The notes below the pieces were generated by a model. That model worked only from the letters and a program-made list of their open reading frames with translations. It did not search any database and was not told the origin of the DNA. Below, piece after piece: positions 51,368 to 61,350 of a stretch of DNA of 64,000 nucleotides (the first letter of the stretch is position 1; each line of letters starts with the position of its first letter). Both the position numbers and the translations under genes were made by a program. Source of the stretch: Acidobacteriota bacterium (GTDB lineage: Bacteria; Acidobacteriota; Blastocatellia; Pyrinomonadales; Pyrinomonadaceae). The DNA lies in assembly GCA_016700075.1 (NCBI GenBank), contig CP065000.1:2852001-2916000 (forward strand), in the 5' to 3' direction.

Positions 51368-52012
51368 ATGCTCAAAAGGTGCGAAAAATGCGGTCTCAAC
51401 AGCCCATCTGCGGCGAGCGTTTGCGTTCGCTGCAGGAGCGAATTTCCATTGACCGCAAAGCCTGAACGTCCTCTTCGGCGCGTTGTGATCCGATCCGCTA
51501 TTTGTGCGGTCGTGTGCGTTGCGGCCGTACTTTCGTTCTACGTTTCGCTGCTGGCCTCGTCAAATTCGCTGTCGATCGAGGAAAAACATATAGTCCGGCG
51601 TGCCATTAACGTTCTGCGAGAAAAGGGCTTTACACGCGAAGTATCGATGCTGGAGCGTTTCACGTCTTTCCGCTCGGACGACCATTGGCTCAACGCATCG
51701 GTCCCGAAAGAGAATGCCTTTGCGGCGACAAATTTTCCGTTTCAGATAATGACGCTGTATCCCGACTTTTTTGCCTACCCTAAGGACGACATCGAGCGTG
51801 CAGCAATACTCCTACACGAAGCTCGCCATCTTTTGGGAATGAACGAAGCAGAGGCATATGAATACGTTTGGCTGAACCGCGAGCAGCTGGGGTGGACACG
51901 CCGAGACTATTTTGCATCGCCCGTATGGATGAACGTGCGTTCGCAGACGAGAGAATACGCTCCGCATCTTTTTAACTGTCACGGCAAAGAATATTACGAC
52001 TGCACAGAATGA
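51368..52012 (+). CDS. Zinc-ribbon/transmembrane protein with HExxH motif
   Basis: A 214-residue protein in three parts. There is an N-terminal zinc ribbon (CEKC at 5-8 and CVRC at 19-22), one membrane helix (about 38-62: VVIRSAICAVVCVAAVLSFY), and a periplasmic domain carrying LLHEARHLLGMNE (HExxH at 150-154) with acidic residues just after. This looks like a small zincin peptidase, but no family is recognised and the zinc ribbon would face the cytoplasm. It overlaps the mfd 3' end by 19 bases on the opposite strand. Confidence 0.6.
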   Translation: MLKRCEKCGLNSPSAASVCVRCRSEFPLTAKPERPLRRVVIRSAICAVVCVAAVLSFYVSLLASSNSLSIEEKHIVRRAINVLREKGFTREVSMLERFTSFRSDDHWLNASVPKENAFAATNFPFQIMTLYPDFFAYPKDDIERAAILLHEARHLLGMNEAEAYEYVWLNREQLGWTRRDYFASPVWMNVRSQTREYAPHLFNCHGKEYYDCTE

Positions 52013-55000
52013 TCCTCAGCGATCGCCCGCAGAGCGTCGAAAGCGGTCTTAATAGGATCAGCGGTCAGCACGGGAAGGCGAAGTATGCCGCCCGGCGAAA
52101 ATGCCGCTCCGGTTACCTCGCCGAGCAGCGACATAAGTTTGTCGGGCGATACGCGGGCCGATTCACCGAGCTTGATCGCGACGCCGTCCGCGGTTTTGTC
52201 AACGGAAACGATCCCGATCTTTTCGGCGAGCTTCCGCAGGCGTCCGTAATCGAAAAGCCGTTCGACGGAATGCGGAATGCGGCCGTAGCGGTCGGCGATC
52301 TCGTCGTGTATCGCCGCCAGCTCTGCATCGGTTTCGGCTGACGCAATCCGTTTGTAGGTTCGCAGCCGCTGGGCCGCTTCTACGATGTAGTCTTTCGGGA
52401 TCGAGACATCCACACCGAGATTTATCGAAACGCTGATCTCGTCCGCGATCGCGTCACCGCGGATCTCGGCTATGGTACGCTCCAGCATTTTTGTGTACAG
52501 GTCAAAGCCCAGCGCATCGAGGTGGCCAGATTGTTGTCCGCCGAGTATGTTTCCTGCCCCTCGAAGTTCCAGATCGAGCGCCGCAAGGCGGAATCCCGCA
52601 CCGAGATCTGAAAATTCGCGTATTGCACTCAACCGCCGACGTGCGATCGGCGTCAGCTCTAACTCGCTCGGGATCAATAGGTACGCGTACGCCCGACGGT
52701 TCGACCGCCCAACGCGGCCGCGGAGTTGATAAAGCTGCGAGAGGCCGTAGTTGTCGGCGCGGTTGATGATGATGGTGTTTGCACGCGGGATGTCGATGCC
52801 GTTCTCGATTATCGTCGTTGCAACAAGTATATCGTATTTGTAGTCGATGAAATCGAGCATCACCTGCTCCATTTCCTTCTCATTCATTTGTCCGTGGCCG
52901 ATGGCGACGCGCGCATCGGGGACTATCTTTTGGATCAGGGCCGCGATGGCCTGTATCGACTCGACGCGGTTGTGAATGAAAAACACCTGGCCGTTGCGAG
53001 ACATCTCCAACTCTATAGCCGAACGAATGACGCCTTCGGAAAACTGCACGACCTGCGTATTGATCGCAAGGCGGTCGCGCGGCGGAGTTTCGATGACCGA
53101 CATATCGCGCATGCCAAGGAGCGACATGTTGAGCGTTCGCGGGATAGGCGTAGCCGACAGCGTCAGAACATCAACTTTCTTCTTCAGATGCTTCAGCTTT
53201 TCCTTGTGGCCGACGCCGAATCGCTGCTCTTCGTCGACTATCACCAAGCCTAACTTCGGCAGCTTTATGTCGTTCGAAAGGACTCGATGGGTGCCGATCA
53301 AAACGTCAACCTCGCCTTTCGCGGCTGTTTCCGCGACCGACTTTTGCTCTTTTGTCGTGCGGAAACGCGACATAAGCTCAATGCTTACCGGAAAGGCAGC
53401 GAATCGTTTTTTGAACGTCTCGTAATGCTGATATGCGAGGACCGTCGTCGGCGTCAGCACCACTGCCTGCTTTCCGTCCATCACGGCCTTAAATGCGGCA
53501 CGCATCGCGACCTCGGTTTTTCCGTAGCCCACGTCGCCGATGATCAGCCGGTCCATCGGGACAGGCGCTTCCATATCGCTCTTGACGTCCTCTATCGCTG
53601 ATGCCTGGTCAACGGTTAGTTTGTACGGAAAAGCGTCCTCAAATTCATGCTGCCACGGAGCGTCCGGCGGAAATGCGTGACCGCGGACGAGCTTGCGTTC
53701 GGCGTAGAGCTTCAAGAGCTCGTCCGCCATATCGCGCATCGCACGTTTGGCCTTCGCCTTGGTCTTTTGCCAGCCTATGCCGCCGAGACGGTCGAGCGAG
53801 GGCTGCGTGCTTTCGCCGCTTGAATATCGAGAGACGAGATCCATACGCTCCACCGGCACGAAAAGCTTTGCATTGTCGGCGTAAATGAGCAGCATGAACT
53901 CGCGCTCGGAGCCCTGAGAAGCGATGGTCTGCAACCCATCAAATCGTCCGATACCGTGGTCGACGTGAACTACATAGTCACCCGGCTTTAGGTCGCGAAA
54001 ATCCGAGATAAAGGCACCAAGACGGGATTTCGGCCGGCGGTTACCGGCGTTAGGCCTTTGGATCTCTTCGGTTTCACCAAAGATGTCGCTCTCTGTGTAG
54101 AACAGAACATCCTCGGACGGAAGCTCAAATCCGCTCGACAGTCCGCCGACCTTAATAGAGTCGACAGGCAGGTAAATGTCGTACTCCCGCAATATCTCAG
54201 TCAGACGATCCGCCATTCCGGGCGTGCTGACGACGATCTGTCCCCGCGGGTCAAATTCGCCTACGAACGCAGGTACATCACCGCGAAACCTTCGTGTGGC
54301 CCGAGAGAGTATCTCTATTTCTTCGGCTTTATCGACTGAGGGGAACAGAAAAAGCGGCGAGGAATCCTGCTGGAACTCTTCGTCTGTCCCGGCCGCCGCT
54401 CGGCCCAGCGACCGCAGCTCTATTCGCGGCAGTTTCTCGATCCATTTCTGAAGATCCTTCTGTTCAACGAATAGCCGGGACGGTTCGAGGCCGATATCGC
54501 CCGATTCAACGGTTTGAGAATGATGAAGCAGCTGAGTTTCATAGAATGAGGACAGCAGATCCTCAAGAAATGCCGGTTCGTCAGCGATGAGTGTGAAGTC
54601 GGACAGATGATCGAAAACACTGCCGTCGAGCGGTTTCACAAGCGGTATCAGAAATTCCCAGCCCGAGAATGTTGCGCCTTCGGCAGCGATCTCAGTGCGG
54701 TCACGCAAATTCCGCGAGAAGTTCTCGTCTGCGAACTCTTGCTCCGCAAAGAACGCCCAGTCGCGCAGATCCTGAGGCGTCGCTGCAAATTCGCGCATCG
54801 GAGCGATGTCCGCCTCGCGGAGTTGTTCGACCGAAAGCTGCGTGTCGGGATCGAAAGTGCGGATCGAATCAACTGTGTCGCCAAAAAACTCAATGCGGAC
54901 GGGATCCGCGAGATCGGGCGGCCAAACATCCATGATACCGCCGCGAACAGAGAATTGGCCGGGTCCATAGATGGGTTCTTCGCGAATGTAGCCTGCTGCG

Positions 55001-55479
55001 AAGAGCTTTTCGGAAACCTTTTCGATCGGGTAGTCCTCGTCTCGAACTACTTTTACACCAAGCTCCAAAATGCTCTTTTTTGACGGGATCTTTTGAACCA
55101 AGGAGCGTGCGGTCAATATCACAATATCCGCGTCACCGTTTGCGATCTGCCACAGAGCAAGTGCACGGCGCTCCTGCGTCTCGGCGTGCGGCGATACACC
55201 CGAGTAAGGATCTGTATCAAACGACGGCAGTGTTACTAACCTCGGACCTTTGGGACCGGTCGCCGCATCGGCCGGGTCGGTCAGCCAAACATCGATATCA
55301 GCGGCCAACCGGTCAAGCTCAGCATTTGAATCGACGATGACCGCAAATTTACGCTTTGCAACAGAAAAAAGTCTTGCCAGAACAAACGCTTTTGCCGACG
55401 AGGAAGTCAGCCCGCTGACGCTGACGATGCGTTCCCCGCGACCTAATAAATTGGAAATTTGTTCAATTTGTCTGCTCAC
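51994..55479 (-). CDS. mfd: Transcription-repair coupling factor
   Basis: A 1161-residue ATP-dependent translocase that removes stalled RNA polymerase and recruits UvrA. The N-terminal UvrB-like domains (SVSGLTSSSAKAFVLARLFS onwards), the CarD-like RNAP-binding domain (LKPGDYVVHVDHGIGRFDGL), the RecG-like motor with GDVGYGKTEVAMRAA (Walker A) and IVDEEQRFGVGHKEKLK (DEEQ), and the TRCF C-terminus are all visible. GTG 55479 with GGAAG seven bases upstream is chosen; the longer frame from 55614 overlaps MscS and lacks family support. Confidence 0.94.
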   Translation of the reverse strand: MSRQIEQISNLLGRGERIVSVSGLTSSSAKAFVLARLFSVAKRKFAVIVDSNAELDRLAADIDVWLTDPADAATGPKGPRLVTLPSFDTDPYSGVSPHAETQERRALALWQIANGDADIVILTARSLVQKIPSKKSILELGVKVVRDEDYPIEKVSEKLFAAGYIREEPIYGPGQFSVRGGIMDVWPPDLADPVRIEFFGDTVDSIRTFDPDTQLSVEQLREADIAPMREFAATPQDLRDWAFFAEQEFADENFSRNLRDRTEIAAEGATFSGWEFLIPLVKPLDGSVFDHLSDFTLIADEPAFLEDLLSSFYETQLLHHSQTVESGDIGLEPSRLFVEQKDLQKWIEKLPRIELRSLGRAAAGTDEEFQQDSSPLFLFPSVDKAEEIEILSRATRRFRGDVPAFVGEFDPRGQIVVSTPGMADRLTEILREYDIYLPVDSIKVGGLSSGFELPSEDVLFYTESDIFGETEEIQRPNAGNRRPKSRLGAFISDFRDLKPGDYVVHVDHGIGRFDGLQTIASQGSEREFMLLIYADNAKLFVPVERMDLVSRYSSGESTQPSLDRLGGIGWQKTKAKAKRAMRDMADELLKLYAERKLVRGHAFPPDAPWQHEFEDAFPYKLTVDQASAIEDVKSDMEAPVPMDRLIIGDVGYGKTEVAMRAAFKAVMDGKQAVVLTPTTVLAYQHYETFKKRFAAFPVSIELMSRFRTTKEQKSVAETAAKGEVDVLIGTHRVLSNDIKLPKLGLVIVDEEQRFGVGHKEKLKHLKKKVDVLTLSATPIPRTLNMSLLGMRDMSVIETPPRDRLAINTQVVQFSEGVIRSAIELEMSRNGQVFFIHNRVESIQAIAALIQKIVPDARVAIGHGQMNEKEMEQVMLDFIDYKYDILVATTIIENGIDIPRANTIIINRADNYGLSQLYQLRGRVGRSNRRAYAYLLIPSELELTPIARRRLSAIREFSDLGAGFRLAALDLELRGAGNILGGQQSGHLDALGFDLYTKMLERTIAEIRGDAIADEISVSINLGVDVSIPKDYIVEAAQRLRTYKRIASAETDAELAAIHDEIADRYGRIPHSVERLFDYGRLRKLAEKIGIVSVDKTADGVAIKLGESARVSPDKLMSLLGEVTGAAFSPGGILRLPVLTADPIKTAFDALRAIAEDHSVQS

Positions 55480-55570
55480 AAACACACTTCCACGCAGGGA
55501 ACGCCGTCGTAGGACACTGTTCTCCGCTTGCTGAAAGTGATTGTTGCACAGACAAAGCCCGGCAGGAAAG

Positions 55571-56512
55571 TTAGTCGGACTTTTTGACTGCCCACGGGAA
55601 CGCGGGGTTGTCAATTTCCCATGTTTCGGCGCCTTTTAGGCGGCCGGTGCGGAGATGAATGTCGTGCTGCTGATTAGGTATCTCGATGCCGTGGTCTCGA
55701 AATTTGCGGATGATCGCAAAGTTCAGATTGCTCTTGAACAGCCCGGGGCGATGAAGCCGTGCATGGCTCCATGCACGGAGTTCAAAGTTGAGAGCGTGGT
55801 CGCCGAATTCGATAAAGCGAACCGAGGGCGGCGGTTCTTTCAAGACGTCATCATTCTCGTTCGCAGCCTCAAGAAGCAGCTTTTCGACGAGGTCAACATC
55901 GGAGTCGTAGCCGACCCCGACGGGGACCTTGAAGCGGATCTTTTCGTCGCCAAAACTCCAGTTGACCACGTTCTCAGATATGAACTTGCTGTTTGGAACG
56001 ATGATCGTAATGTTGTCATTGGTGCGAATGCTCGTGCTTCGGGCGGCGATATTCACGACCCGTCCGTGAACGCCGCCAACCTCAATACGGTCGCCAACCT
56101 TGATCGGCCGCTCAAAAAGTATTATCAGACCGCTTATAAAGTTGTTCGCGATGTTCTGGAGACCGAAACCGATACCGATGCCCACCGCACCGGCCAGGAC
56201 GTTAAGCGTTGTCAGGTCGATCCCGGCCGTTTGGATAATGATCAGAAAACCGACGAAAAGAAAGATATAGCGAGTGACAGTGCCGACCGCCTGCTGGGCA
56301 CCGATGTCGAGTTTTGTCCTCTTTGCGAGTTGATCGATCAATAGGCGCCGCAGCCTTCGCGACAGGTAAAGAAGAACTGCCGAGACCAGAATGAAATATA
56401 GAATGATCAACGGAGAGATCTTCGCGTTGCCCAAATTGAAGAGGTTGTAATTGAGCACCTCAAAGACAGGGTTGAGATAATCTTCGCGAAAGGTTTGCAT
56501 CGAATGAGACAA
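55571..56512 (-). CDS. Small-conductance mechanosensitive channel (MscS family)
   Basis: A 313-residue channel with three main membrane segments. The pore-lining TM3 is LAGAVGIGIGFGLQNIANNF with the usual Gly/Ala pattern, followed by FISGLIILFERPIKVGDRIE, a beta domain (GRVVNIAARSTSIRTNDNIT) and the C-terminal alpha/beta cap. The length is near that of MscS (286). It protects against osmotic downshock. The longer-than-usual N-terminus adds one helix. Gene alone, upstream of mfd on the same strand. Confidence 0.92.
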   Translation of the reverse strand: MSHSMQTFREDYLNPVFEVLNYNLFNLGNAKISPLIILYFILVSAVLLYLSRRLRRLLIDQLAKRTKLDIGAQQAVGTVTRYIFLFVGFLIIIQTAGIDLTTLNVLAGAVGIGIGFGLQNIANNFISGLIILFERPIKVGDRIEVGGVHGRVVNIAARSTSIRTNDNITIIVPNSKFISENVVNWSFGDEKIRFKVPVGVGYDSDVDLVEKLLLEAANENDDVLKEPPPSVRFIEFGDHALNFELRAWSHARLHRPGLFKSNLNFAIIRKFRDHGIEIPNQQHDIHLRTGRLKGAETWEIDNPAFPWAVKKSD

Positions 56513-56661
56513 GTTTATCGCTTTGATGCGGATTTTCCCAATTCCATTCTTTTCCTAGTAGATCGACATCATGAGGCCTTGTCAGGAATGGCCCGGCGGT
56601 ATGCTGTTTTGCGCGAGGCGGCGCTAGTCTGTTCTAATCATTATTTCATAGCGAGTTCCTT

Positions 56662-58578
56662 ATGAGCATTCCTGACTTTGAACAGATCATTGAGCAGAAC
56701 GACCAGACGGCGGCCCGTGCCGAGCACCTCGACAGGCTGCGTGAACTTGTAGGCAATGTCTATCCGAACAAGTTCGAGCGCTCGCGGCTGAGCGGCGGCG
56801 AAGACACCATTTCGGCGATCAAAGCGTTCGGGCCGGTGGTCGAGATCGAAGCACAGATGGCCGCGATCAAGGCCGAATTGAAAGAAGGCGAACGCCCGCC
56901 CGCCGAGAAAAAGGATGAGTTCAACGAGAGCCTGAAGGCCGTCGGCACGGTCCGCATCGCCGGGCGATTGACGACGCCGCCGCGTGGGAATTTCGTTCAT
57001 TTGACGGACGGCATCTCAAAGCTGCAGGTCTATGCCAACAAAAAAGGCCCGCTCGCTGTAATAAAGAACGACGGCGAAGGCACGCTCGACGAAGAAAACG
57101 GCTGGACCGCGTGGCAACTGCTGGATCACGGCGACTTCATCGGCGTCGAAGGATATCTGTTCGTCACAAATACCGGCGAGGTTTCCGTTCACATCGAAAA
57201 GCTGCAGTTCCTGGCGAAGGCAATGCTCCCGATGCCGGACAAAATGCACGGCATCGAAGACCCCGAGATAAAGCAGCGTCGGCGTTACATCGATCTGATC
57301 GGCTCATCGCTGGCTGTCGAACACGACGGTCTTACGACGCGTGAGGTCTTTGAACGCCGTGCAAAGCTGATCTCGTCGATTCGGCATTACCTCGAGGACC
57401 ACGGCTACATCGAGGTCGAAACTCCTATGCTCACGCCAAAGGCGACCGGTGCCGCGGCGAAGCCTTTCAAAACGCATCACAATGCACTCGACATCGACCT
57501 TTACGCACGCATAGCGCCGGAGCTCTATCTAAAGCGTCTCGTCGTCGGCGGTTTCGAAAAGGTTTACGAACTCAACCGCAACTTCCGCAACGAAGGCATC
57601 TCGTATAAGCACAATCCCGAATTCACGATGCTCGAATTCTACTGTGCCTATATGGACGTCAACGGCATGATGGACTTCTGCGAGGAACTGCTCCGGCAGT
57701 CCGTCCTGAAGGCGACAGGCGGTTTAACGGTGGATTACAAAGGGAAGCAGATAGATTTCAGCGAGTTTGAGCGGATATCAATGCGCGAGGCAATCGTACG
57801 ACACTTTCCAGGAGCAGATGTTTCGTCCCTTACAGTTAAGCACCTAATTGACTGGCGATTCTTGCGCCGAATGAAGGTTTTTCAAACAGTTCAGCTGGAG
57901 CTTGGAAACATGTACCAACTGAACATCGCAGAGGGGCAAGCGAATCCCTACTACAAGCTCGATGAATCGGTAAAAGGTGAGATTTGGGAGAAGACGAGGT
58001 TATTTGAAGTTACATTTCCCAGCGAAAACCAACTAATAGCAAATGGATTCGGTCAGGGTACCTCCAGTGTGTTCCGATTTGCGCTGGGGGACGAGATGCT
58101 TTCTGAATCGAATATTGCACTTACCATTGCAACGTTGTTTGAACGGTATGCTGAGGCAAACCTAATCCAACCAACATTCATCATCGACTTTCCGAAATCG
58201 ATCTCACCGCTTTCCAAGGCTTCGCCTGACAATCCGCAGATCGCGGAACGTTTTGAGCTGTTCATCAACGGCATGGAGGTCGCGAATGGATTTTCGGAAC
58301 TGAACGATCCGAAAGAGCAATACGACCGCTTTGTCGATCAGATGGCCCAGCGTGAGAAAGGCGACGAAGAGGCGATGGTACTTGACGAAGATTACGTCCG
58401 TGCCTTGTCTTACGGAATGCCGCCCGCCGCAGGCATCGGCATCGGCATCGACCGCCTGACAATGCTGTTGACGAACAGGCACTCGATCCGAGACGTGATA
58501 CTCTTCCCGCATATGCGTCCGGAAAAGCAGTTCACCACAGAGGAAACCGAAAGCACAGAGGAAGTCCAACAGGTTTGA
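56662..58578 (+). CDS. lysS: Lysine--tRNA ligase (class II) with extra internal segment
   Basis: A 638-residue class II synthetase. The OB-type anticodon domain (about 95-200) is followed by PDKMHGIEDPEIKQRRRYID, motif 2 (FEKVYELNRNFRNEGISYKH, NPEFTMLEFYCAYMD) and motif 3 (GMPPAAGIGIGIDRLTMLLT). Between SMREAI (residue 374) and NLIQPTF (residue 500) lie about 121 residues, against about 50 in E. coli LysS; the extra piece is roughly 400-490. This stretch (bases 57720-58200) uses more A/T-ending codons than its flanks, suggesting a recombined or inserted segment. Motif 3 and the class core are intact, so activity is plausible. Confidence 0.93.
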   Translation: MSIPDFEQIIEQNDQTAARAEHLDRLRELVGNVYPNKFERSRLSGGEDTISAIKAFGPVVEIEAQMAAIKAELKEGERPPAEKKDEFNESLKAVGTVRIAGRLTTPPRGNFVHLTDGISKLQVYANKKGPLAVIKNDGEGTLDEENGWTAWQLLDHGDFIGVEGYLFVTNTGEVSVHIEKLQFLAKAMLPMPDKMHGIEDPEIKQRRRYIDLIGSSLAVEHDGLTTREVFERRAKLISSIRHYLEDHGYIEVETPMLTPKATGAAAKPFKTHHNALDIDLYARIAPELYLKRLVVGGFEKVYELNRNFRNEGISYKHNPEFTMLEFYCAYMDVNGMMDFCEELLRQSVLKATGGLTVDYKGKQIDFSEFERISMREAIVRHFPGADVSSLTVKHLIDWRFLRRMKVFQTVQLELGNMYQLNIAEGQANPYYKLDESVKGEIWEKTRLFEVTFPSENQLIANGFGQGTSSVFRFALGDEMLSESNIALTIATLFERYAEANLIQPTFIIDFPKSISPLSKASPDNPQIAERFELFINGMEVANGFSELNDPKEQYDRFVDQMAQREKGDEEAMVLDEDYVRALSYGMPPAAGIGIGIDRLTMLLTNRHSIRDVILFPHMRPEKQFTTEETESTEEVQQV

Positions 58579-59426
58579 AGATCGTCCTTTTTACTGCTCT
58601 TGCCCTCCTGGCCTTCGCGTTCAATTCAATATTGTGCCGCCTCGCTCTTGCGGGCGGCGAGGCCGATGCGGCCGGCTTTACCGCTGTCAGGCTCGCTTCC
58701 GGAGCCGCGGCACTCGTTCTGATCGCCTCCGTATTTGGTAAGACGAAAGCCGCGGCGAAAAGCGGACATTGGCTGTCGGCCTTTTTACTGTTTGCCTACG
58801 CGATATGTTTTTCGCTGGCGTATCTGGGCCTGACTGCGGCGACCGGGGCGTTGATATTATTTGGGTCGGTACAACTGACGATGATCGCGGTCTCGCTCGC
58901 CAGAGGAGATCGGCCGAGCCTGACGGAATGGTTAGGATTGGCGGTCGCGGTCTGCGGACTGGTCTATCTTGTTCTGCCGGGACTTGAATCGCCGCCGCTC
59001 ACGAGTTCACTGCTGATGGCCGCCGCAGGAGCCGCTTGGGGCGGCTATACGCTTCGCGGAAAAGGCGAGGGTGACCCGCTCAGCGATACCACCGGAAATT
59101 TTGTGCGGTCGCTGCCTTTTGCCGCGATCGCTCTGTTGATCTATCTGCCCCAACTGCAGATATCAGCGTTCGGAGTGCTGCTTGCAGTGATCTCCGGCGC
59201 CGCGGCGTCCGGCGTTGGCTATGCCGTTTGGTACGCGGCATTGAAAGGCCTTACCTCCACGCGTGCTGCCGTGTTTCAGCTTTCGGTGCCGGTCATCGCG
59301 GCTGCCCTCGCCGTGGTGATATTGGACGAAAAACCGACGCTGCATCTGCTGACGGCAGGCTTGCTCATCCTAGGCGGGATCGCGATCACCATAGCCGGCC
59401 GGAAGCCGCCTGAGACATCTTCTTGA
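58575..59426 (+). CDS. DMT/EamA-family transporter
   Basis: A 283-residue permease with about ten hydrophobic helices arranged as two EamA repeats, e.g. LYLVLPGLESPPLTSSLLMA and LHLLTAGLLILGGIAITIAG. The TTG start overlaps the lysS stop (TTGA), so it is coupled to lysS. Substrate is probably a small metabolite; sequence does not say which. Confidence 0.82.
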   Translation: MKIVLFTALALLAFAFNSILCRLALAGGEADAAGFTAVRLASGAAALVLIASVFGKTKAAAKSGHWLSAFLLFAYAICFSLAYLGLTAATGALILFGSVQLTMIAVSLARGDRPSLTEWLGLAVAVCGLVYLVLPGLESPPLTSSLLMAAAGAAWGGYTLRGKGEGDPLSDTTGNFVRSLPFAAIALLIYLPQLQISAFGVLLAVISGAAASGVGYAVWYAALKGLTSTRAAVFQLSVPVIAAALAVVILDEKPTLHLLTAGLLILGGIAITIAGRKPPETSS

Positions 59427-59437
59427 TTCTTCTTCAC

Positions 59438-61291
59438 TCATGAGAGCACGTCGAAGACCTGCAGAGCATACTTCACGTTGCCGAAAGGTGCCGAGACCTG
59501 GACGCCGGCGATGACATCGCGGACCTCCAGCAGCGATTCGCGGGCGATGGCGATGCCTTCCTCGCGTGCGTGTTCCTTGCTCTTGTCCGAGGCGATGCGC
59601 ATGCGTTCAAGAATTTCGGGTGTTACGTTCACGCCCGGAACTTCGTTGTGCATAAATTCGGCGTTTCGATAGCTGACCAACGGCCAAATACCCGCAACGA
59701 TCGGAATTCGAACGTGCTCGATGCGATCGAGAAATGTGCGGAGCTGTTCGGTGTCGAAAACCGGCTGCGTGATGGCGTACTCCGCTCCTGCCTCGACCTT
59801 CCATTCAAAACGGCGTATCTCTTCTTCCAGATTCACAGCCCCCGGATTCACGCCGACGCCGATCGAAAACGCGGTCGGCTTGCCGATGGGGTTATTGCCG
59901 AGGTCGAGGCCGTGATTCAGCTTGTTAGCCATGTTCGTCAGGCCGATGGCGTCGATGTCAAAAACCGCGGTGGCGTCAGGATACGGCCCCATTTTTGGTG
60001 GATCACCTGTGATGATGAGCAGATTGTGAAGTCCGAGAGCAGCTGCTCCGAGCAGGTCGCTCATCATGCCGAGCAAATTGCGGTCGCGGCAGCAATAGTG
60101 CAAAACGGCTTCGATCCCGATCTCGCGTTCGACCAGAACGGCGGTGGCCTGAGCGGACATGCGGGTCTGCGCACGCGGTCCGTCTGGAATGTTCACGCCG
60201 TCAACGCCTGCATCTTTCAGCAAGCGTATCGAATCGAGCGTCGCCGCCGCATCGCAGCCTTTTGGAGGCAGAACCTCAACCGACGTCACAAATGCGCCCG
60301 TCGCGATCTTGCGCGACCATTTGCTGCGTTCTGCCTGAGGCACGACCTCGACATCCACGGGCTTTAGTTCGCGGACGTTGACCGCGTGTTTTCTGGCCTC
60401 GCTGATGGCCTGACGCGGGCTGATGGACCGAATGGCGTCTGCGATGAGTTTGATATGTGTCGGTGTCGTCCCGCAGCAGCCGCCGACGAATTTCGCTCCC
60501 GCCTGCACAAAACGCTTGGCGAACGTCGCCATATATTCGGGCGAGCCCATGTAGAACTGCCGCCCCTGAACGTCACGCGGCAGGCCTGCGTTCGGCTGTG
60601 CAGAAAGCGGCCTGTCGGTAAGCTCACGCATCAGCTCCAAAGCGCTCAGCACGTGTGTCGGGCCCATGCCGCAATTCAATCCGATCACGTCGGCACCCAG
60701 CTCTTCCAGGCAAGGGACAAAAACTTCGGCAGGCGTTCCAAATGTGGTTTTCAGATCCGCCTGAATGGTCATTTGTGCCACGATCGGCAGATCGGTGACG
60801 TCTCGGATCGCCAGTATCGCCTGCTCGATGACCGAAAGATCGGAAAATGTCTCGAGCAGGAAAAGATCTACGCCGCCTTCGAAAAGTGCCTCTGCCTGTT
60901 CGCGGTAAAGCTCTCTTGCTTCTTCAAATGATGTCGGGCCGAAAGGCTCGATCCGTAGCCCGAGCGGGCCGACCGAGCCTGCGACACATGCCTTTCCCGC
61001 GGCTGCCTGACGTGCAAGATTGACGGCGGCGATATTGATCTCGCGAAGCTTGTTCTCAAGGCCGTAGGGCTGCAATTTGGGCCGCGTCGCACCGAACGTA
61101 TTCGTCTCTATAATGTCGGCGCCCGCAGCGACGTATTCCTCGTGAACTTCTAATACAAGCTCCGGATTGGTAATGTTCAGCTCGTCGTAGCTGCGGTTGA
61201 TGTAGATGCCTTTGTCGTAGAGCCGAGTGCCCATGGCACCGTCGAAAACGAAGATGCCTTCGGAGGAGAGCAATTCCCTAAAATCTTTCAT
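59438..61291 (-). CDS. Fused homocysteine S-methyltransferase / methylenetetrahydrofolate reductase
   Basis: A 617-residue cytoplasmic bifunctional enzyme. Residues about 1-290 are a homocysteine methyltransferase: FDGAMGTRLYDKGI, ETNTFGATRPKL, and zinc ligands in VIGLNCGMGP and GGCCGTTPTH. Residues about 330-617 are MTHFR: SVEVLPPKGCDAAATLD, LIITGDPPKMGPYPDATAVF, GVNPGAVNLEEEIRRF and EYAITQPVFDTEQLRTFLDR. The same fusion is known from YitJ-type proteins. It makes methionine and its methyl donor in one chain. A SAM-II riboswitch with terminator sits directly upstream, linking expression to SAM level. Confidence 0.94.
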   Translation of the reverse strand: MKDFRELLSSEGIFVFDGAMGTRLYDKGIYINRSYDELNITNPELVLEVHEEYVAAGADIIETNTFGATRPKLQPYGLENKLREINIAAVNLARQAAAGKACVAGSVGPLGLRIEPFGPTSFEEARELYREQAEALFEGGVDLFLLETFSDLSVIEQAILAIRDVTDLPIVAQMTIQADLKTTFGTPAEVFVPCLEELGADVIGLNCGMGPTHVLSALELMRELTDRPLSAQPNAGLPRDVQGRQFYMGSPEYMATFAKRFVQAGAKFVGGCCGTTPTHIKLIADAIRSISPRQAISEARKHAVNVRELKPVDVEVVPQAERSKWSRKIATGAFVTSVEVLPPKGCDAAATLDSIRLLKDAGVDGVNIPDGPRAQTRMSAQATAVLVEREIGIEAVLHYCCRDRNLLGMMSDLLGAAALGLHNLLIITGDPPKMGPYPDATAVFDIDAIGLTNMANKLNHGLDLGNNPIGKPTAFSIGVGVNPGAVNLEEEIRRFEWKVEAGAEYAITQPVFDTEQLRTFLDRIEHVRIPIVAGIWPLVSYRNAEFMHNEVPGVNVTPEILERMRIASDKSKEHAREEGIAIARESLLEVRDVIAGVQVSAPFGNVKYALQVFDVLS

Positions 61292-61320
61292 AAAAAATGG
61301 CCTCGCAAAACAGCGAAGCC
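61292..61320 (-). terminator. Terminator / RBS-hiding hairpin of the methionine-cycle gene leader
   Basis: On the minus strand GGCTTCGC and GCGAGGCC pair over 8 bp around TGTTTT, then ATTTTTT and the ATG. The GAGG in the 3' arm is also the best RBS, 9 bases from the start, so the stem can stop transcription and/or hide the RBS. Confidence 0.8.
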
Positions 61321-61350
61321 TTTGTTCGAGAAATTCGATCTTTCGGGCAG

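Noticed and set aside
51178..51465. Plus-strand frame of 95 residues, basic, before the zinc-ribbon gene
   Set aside because: Overlaps both the PPIase start and the zinc-ribbon gene in another frame; composition is arginine-rich as in shadow frames and no RBS is seen.
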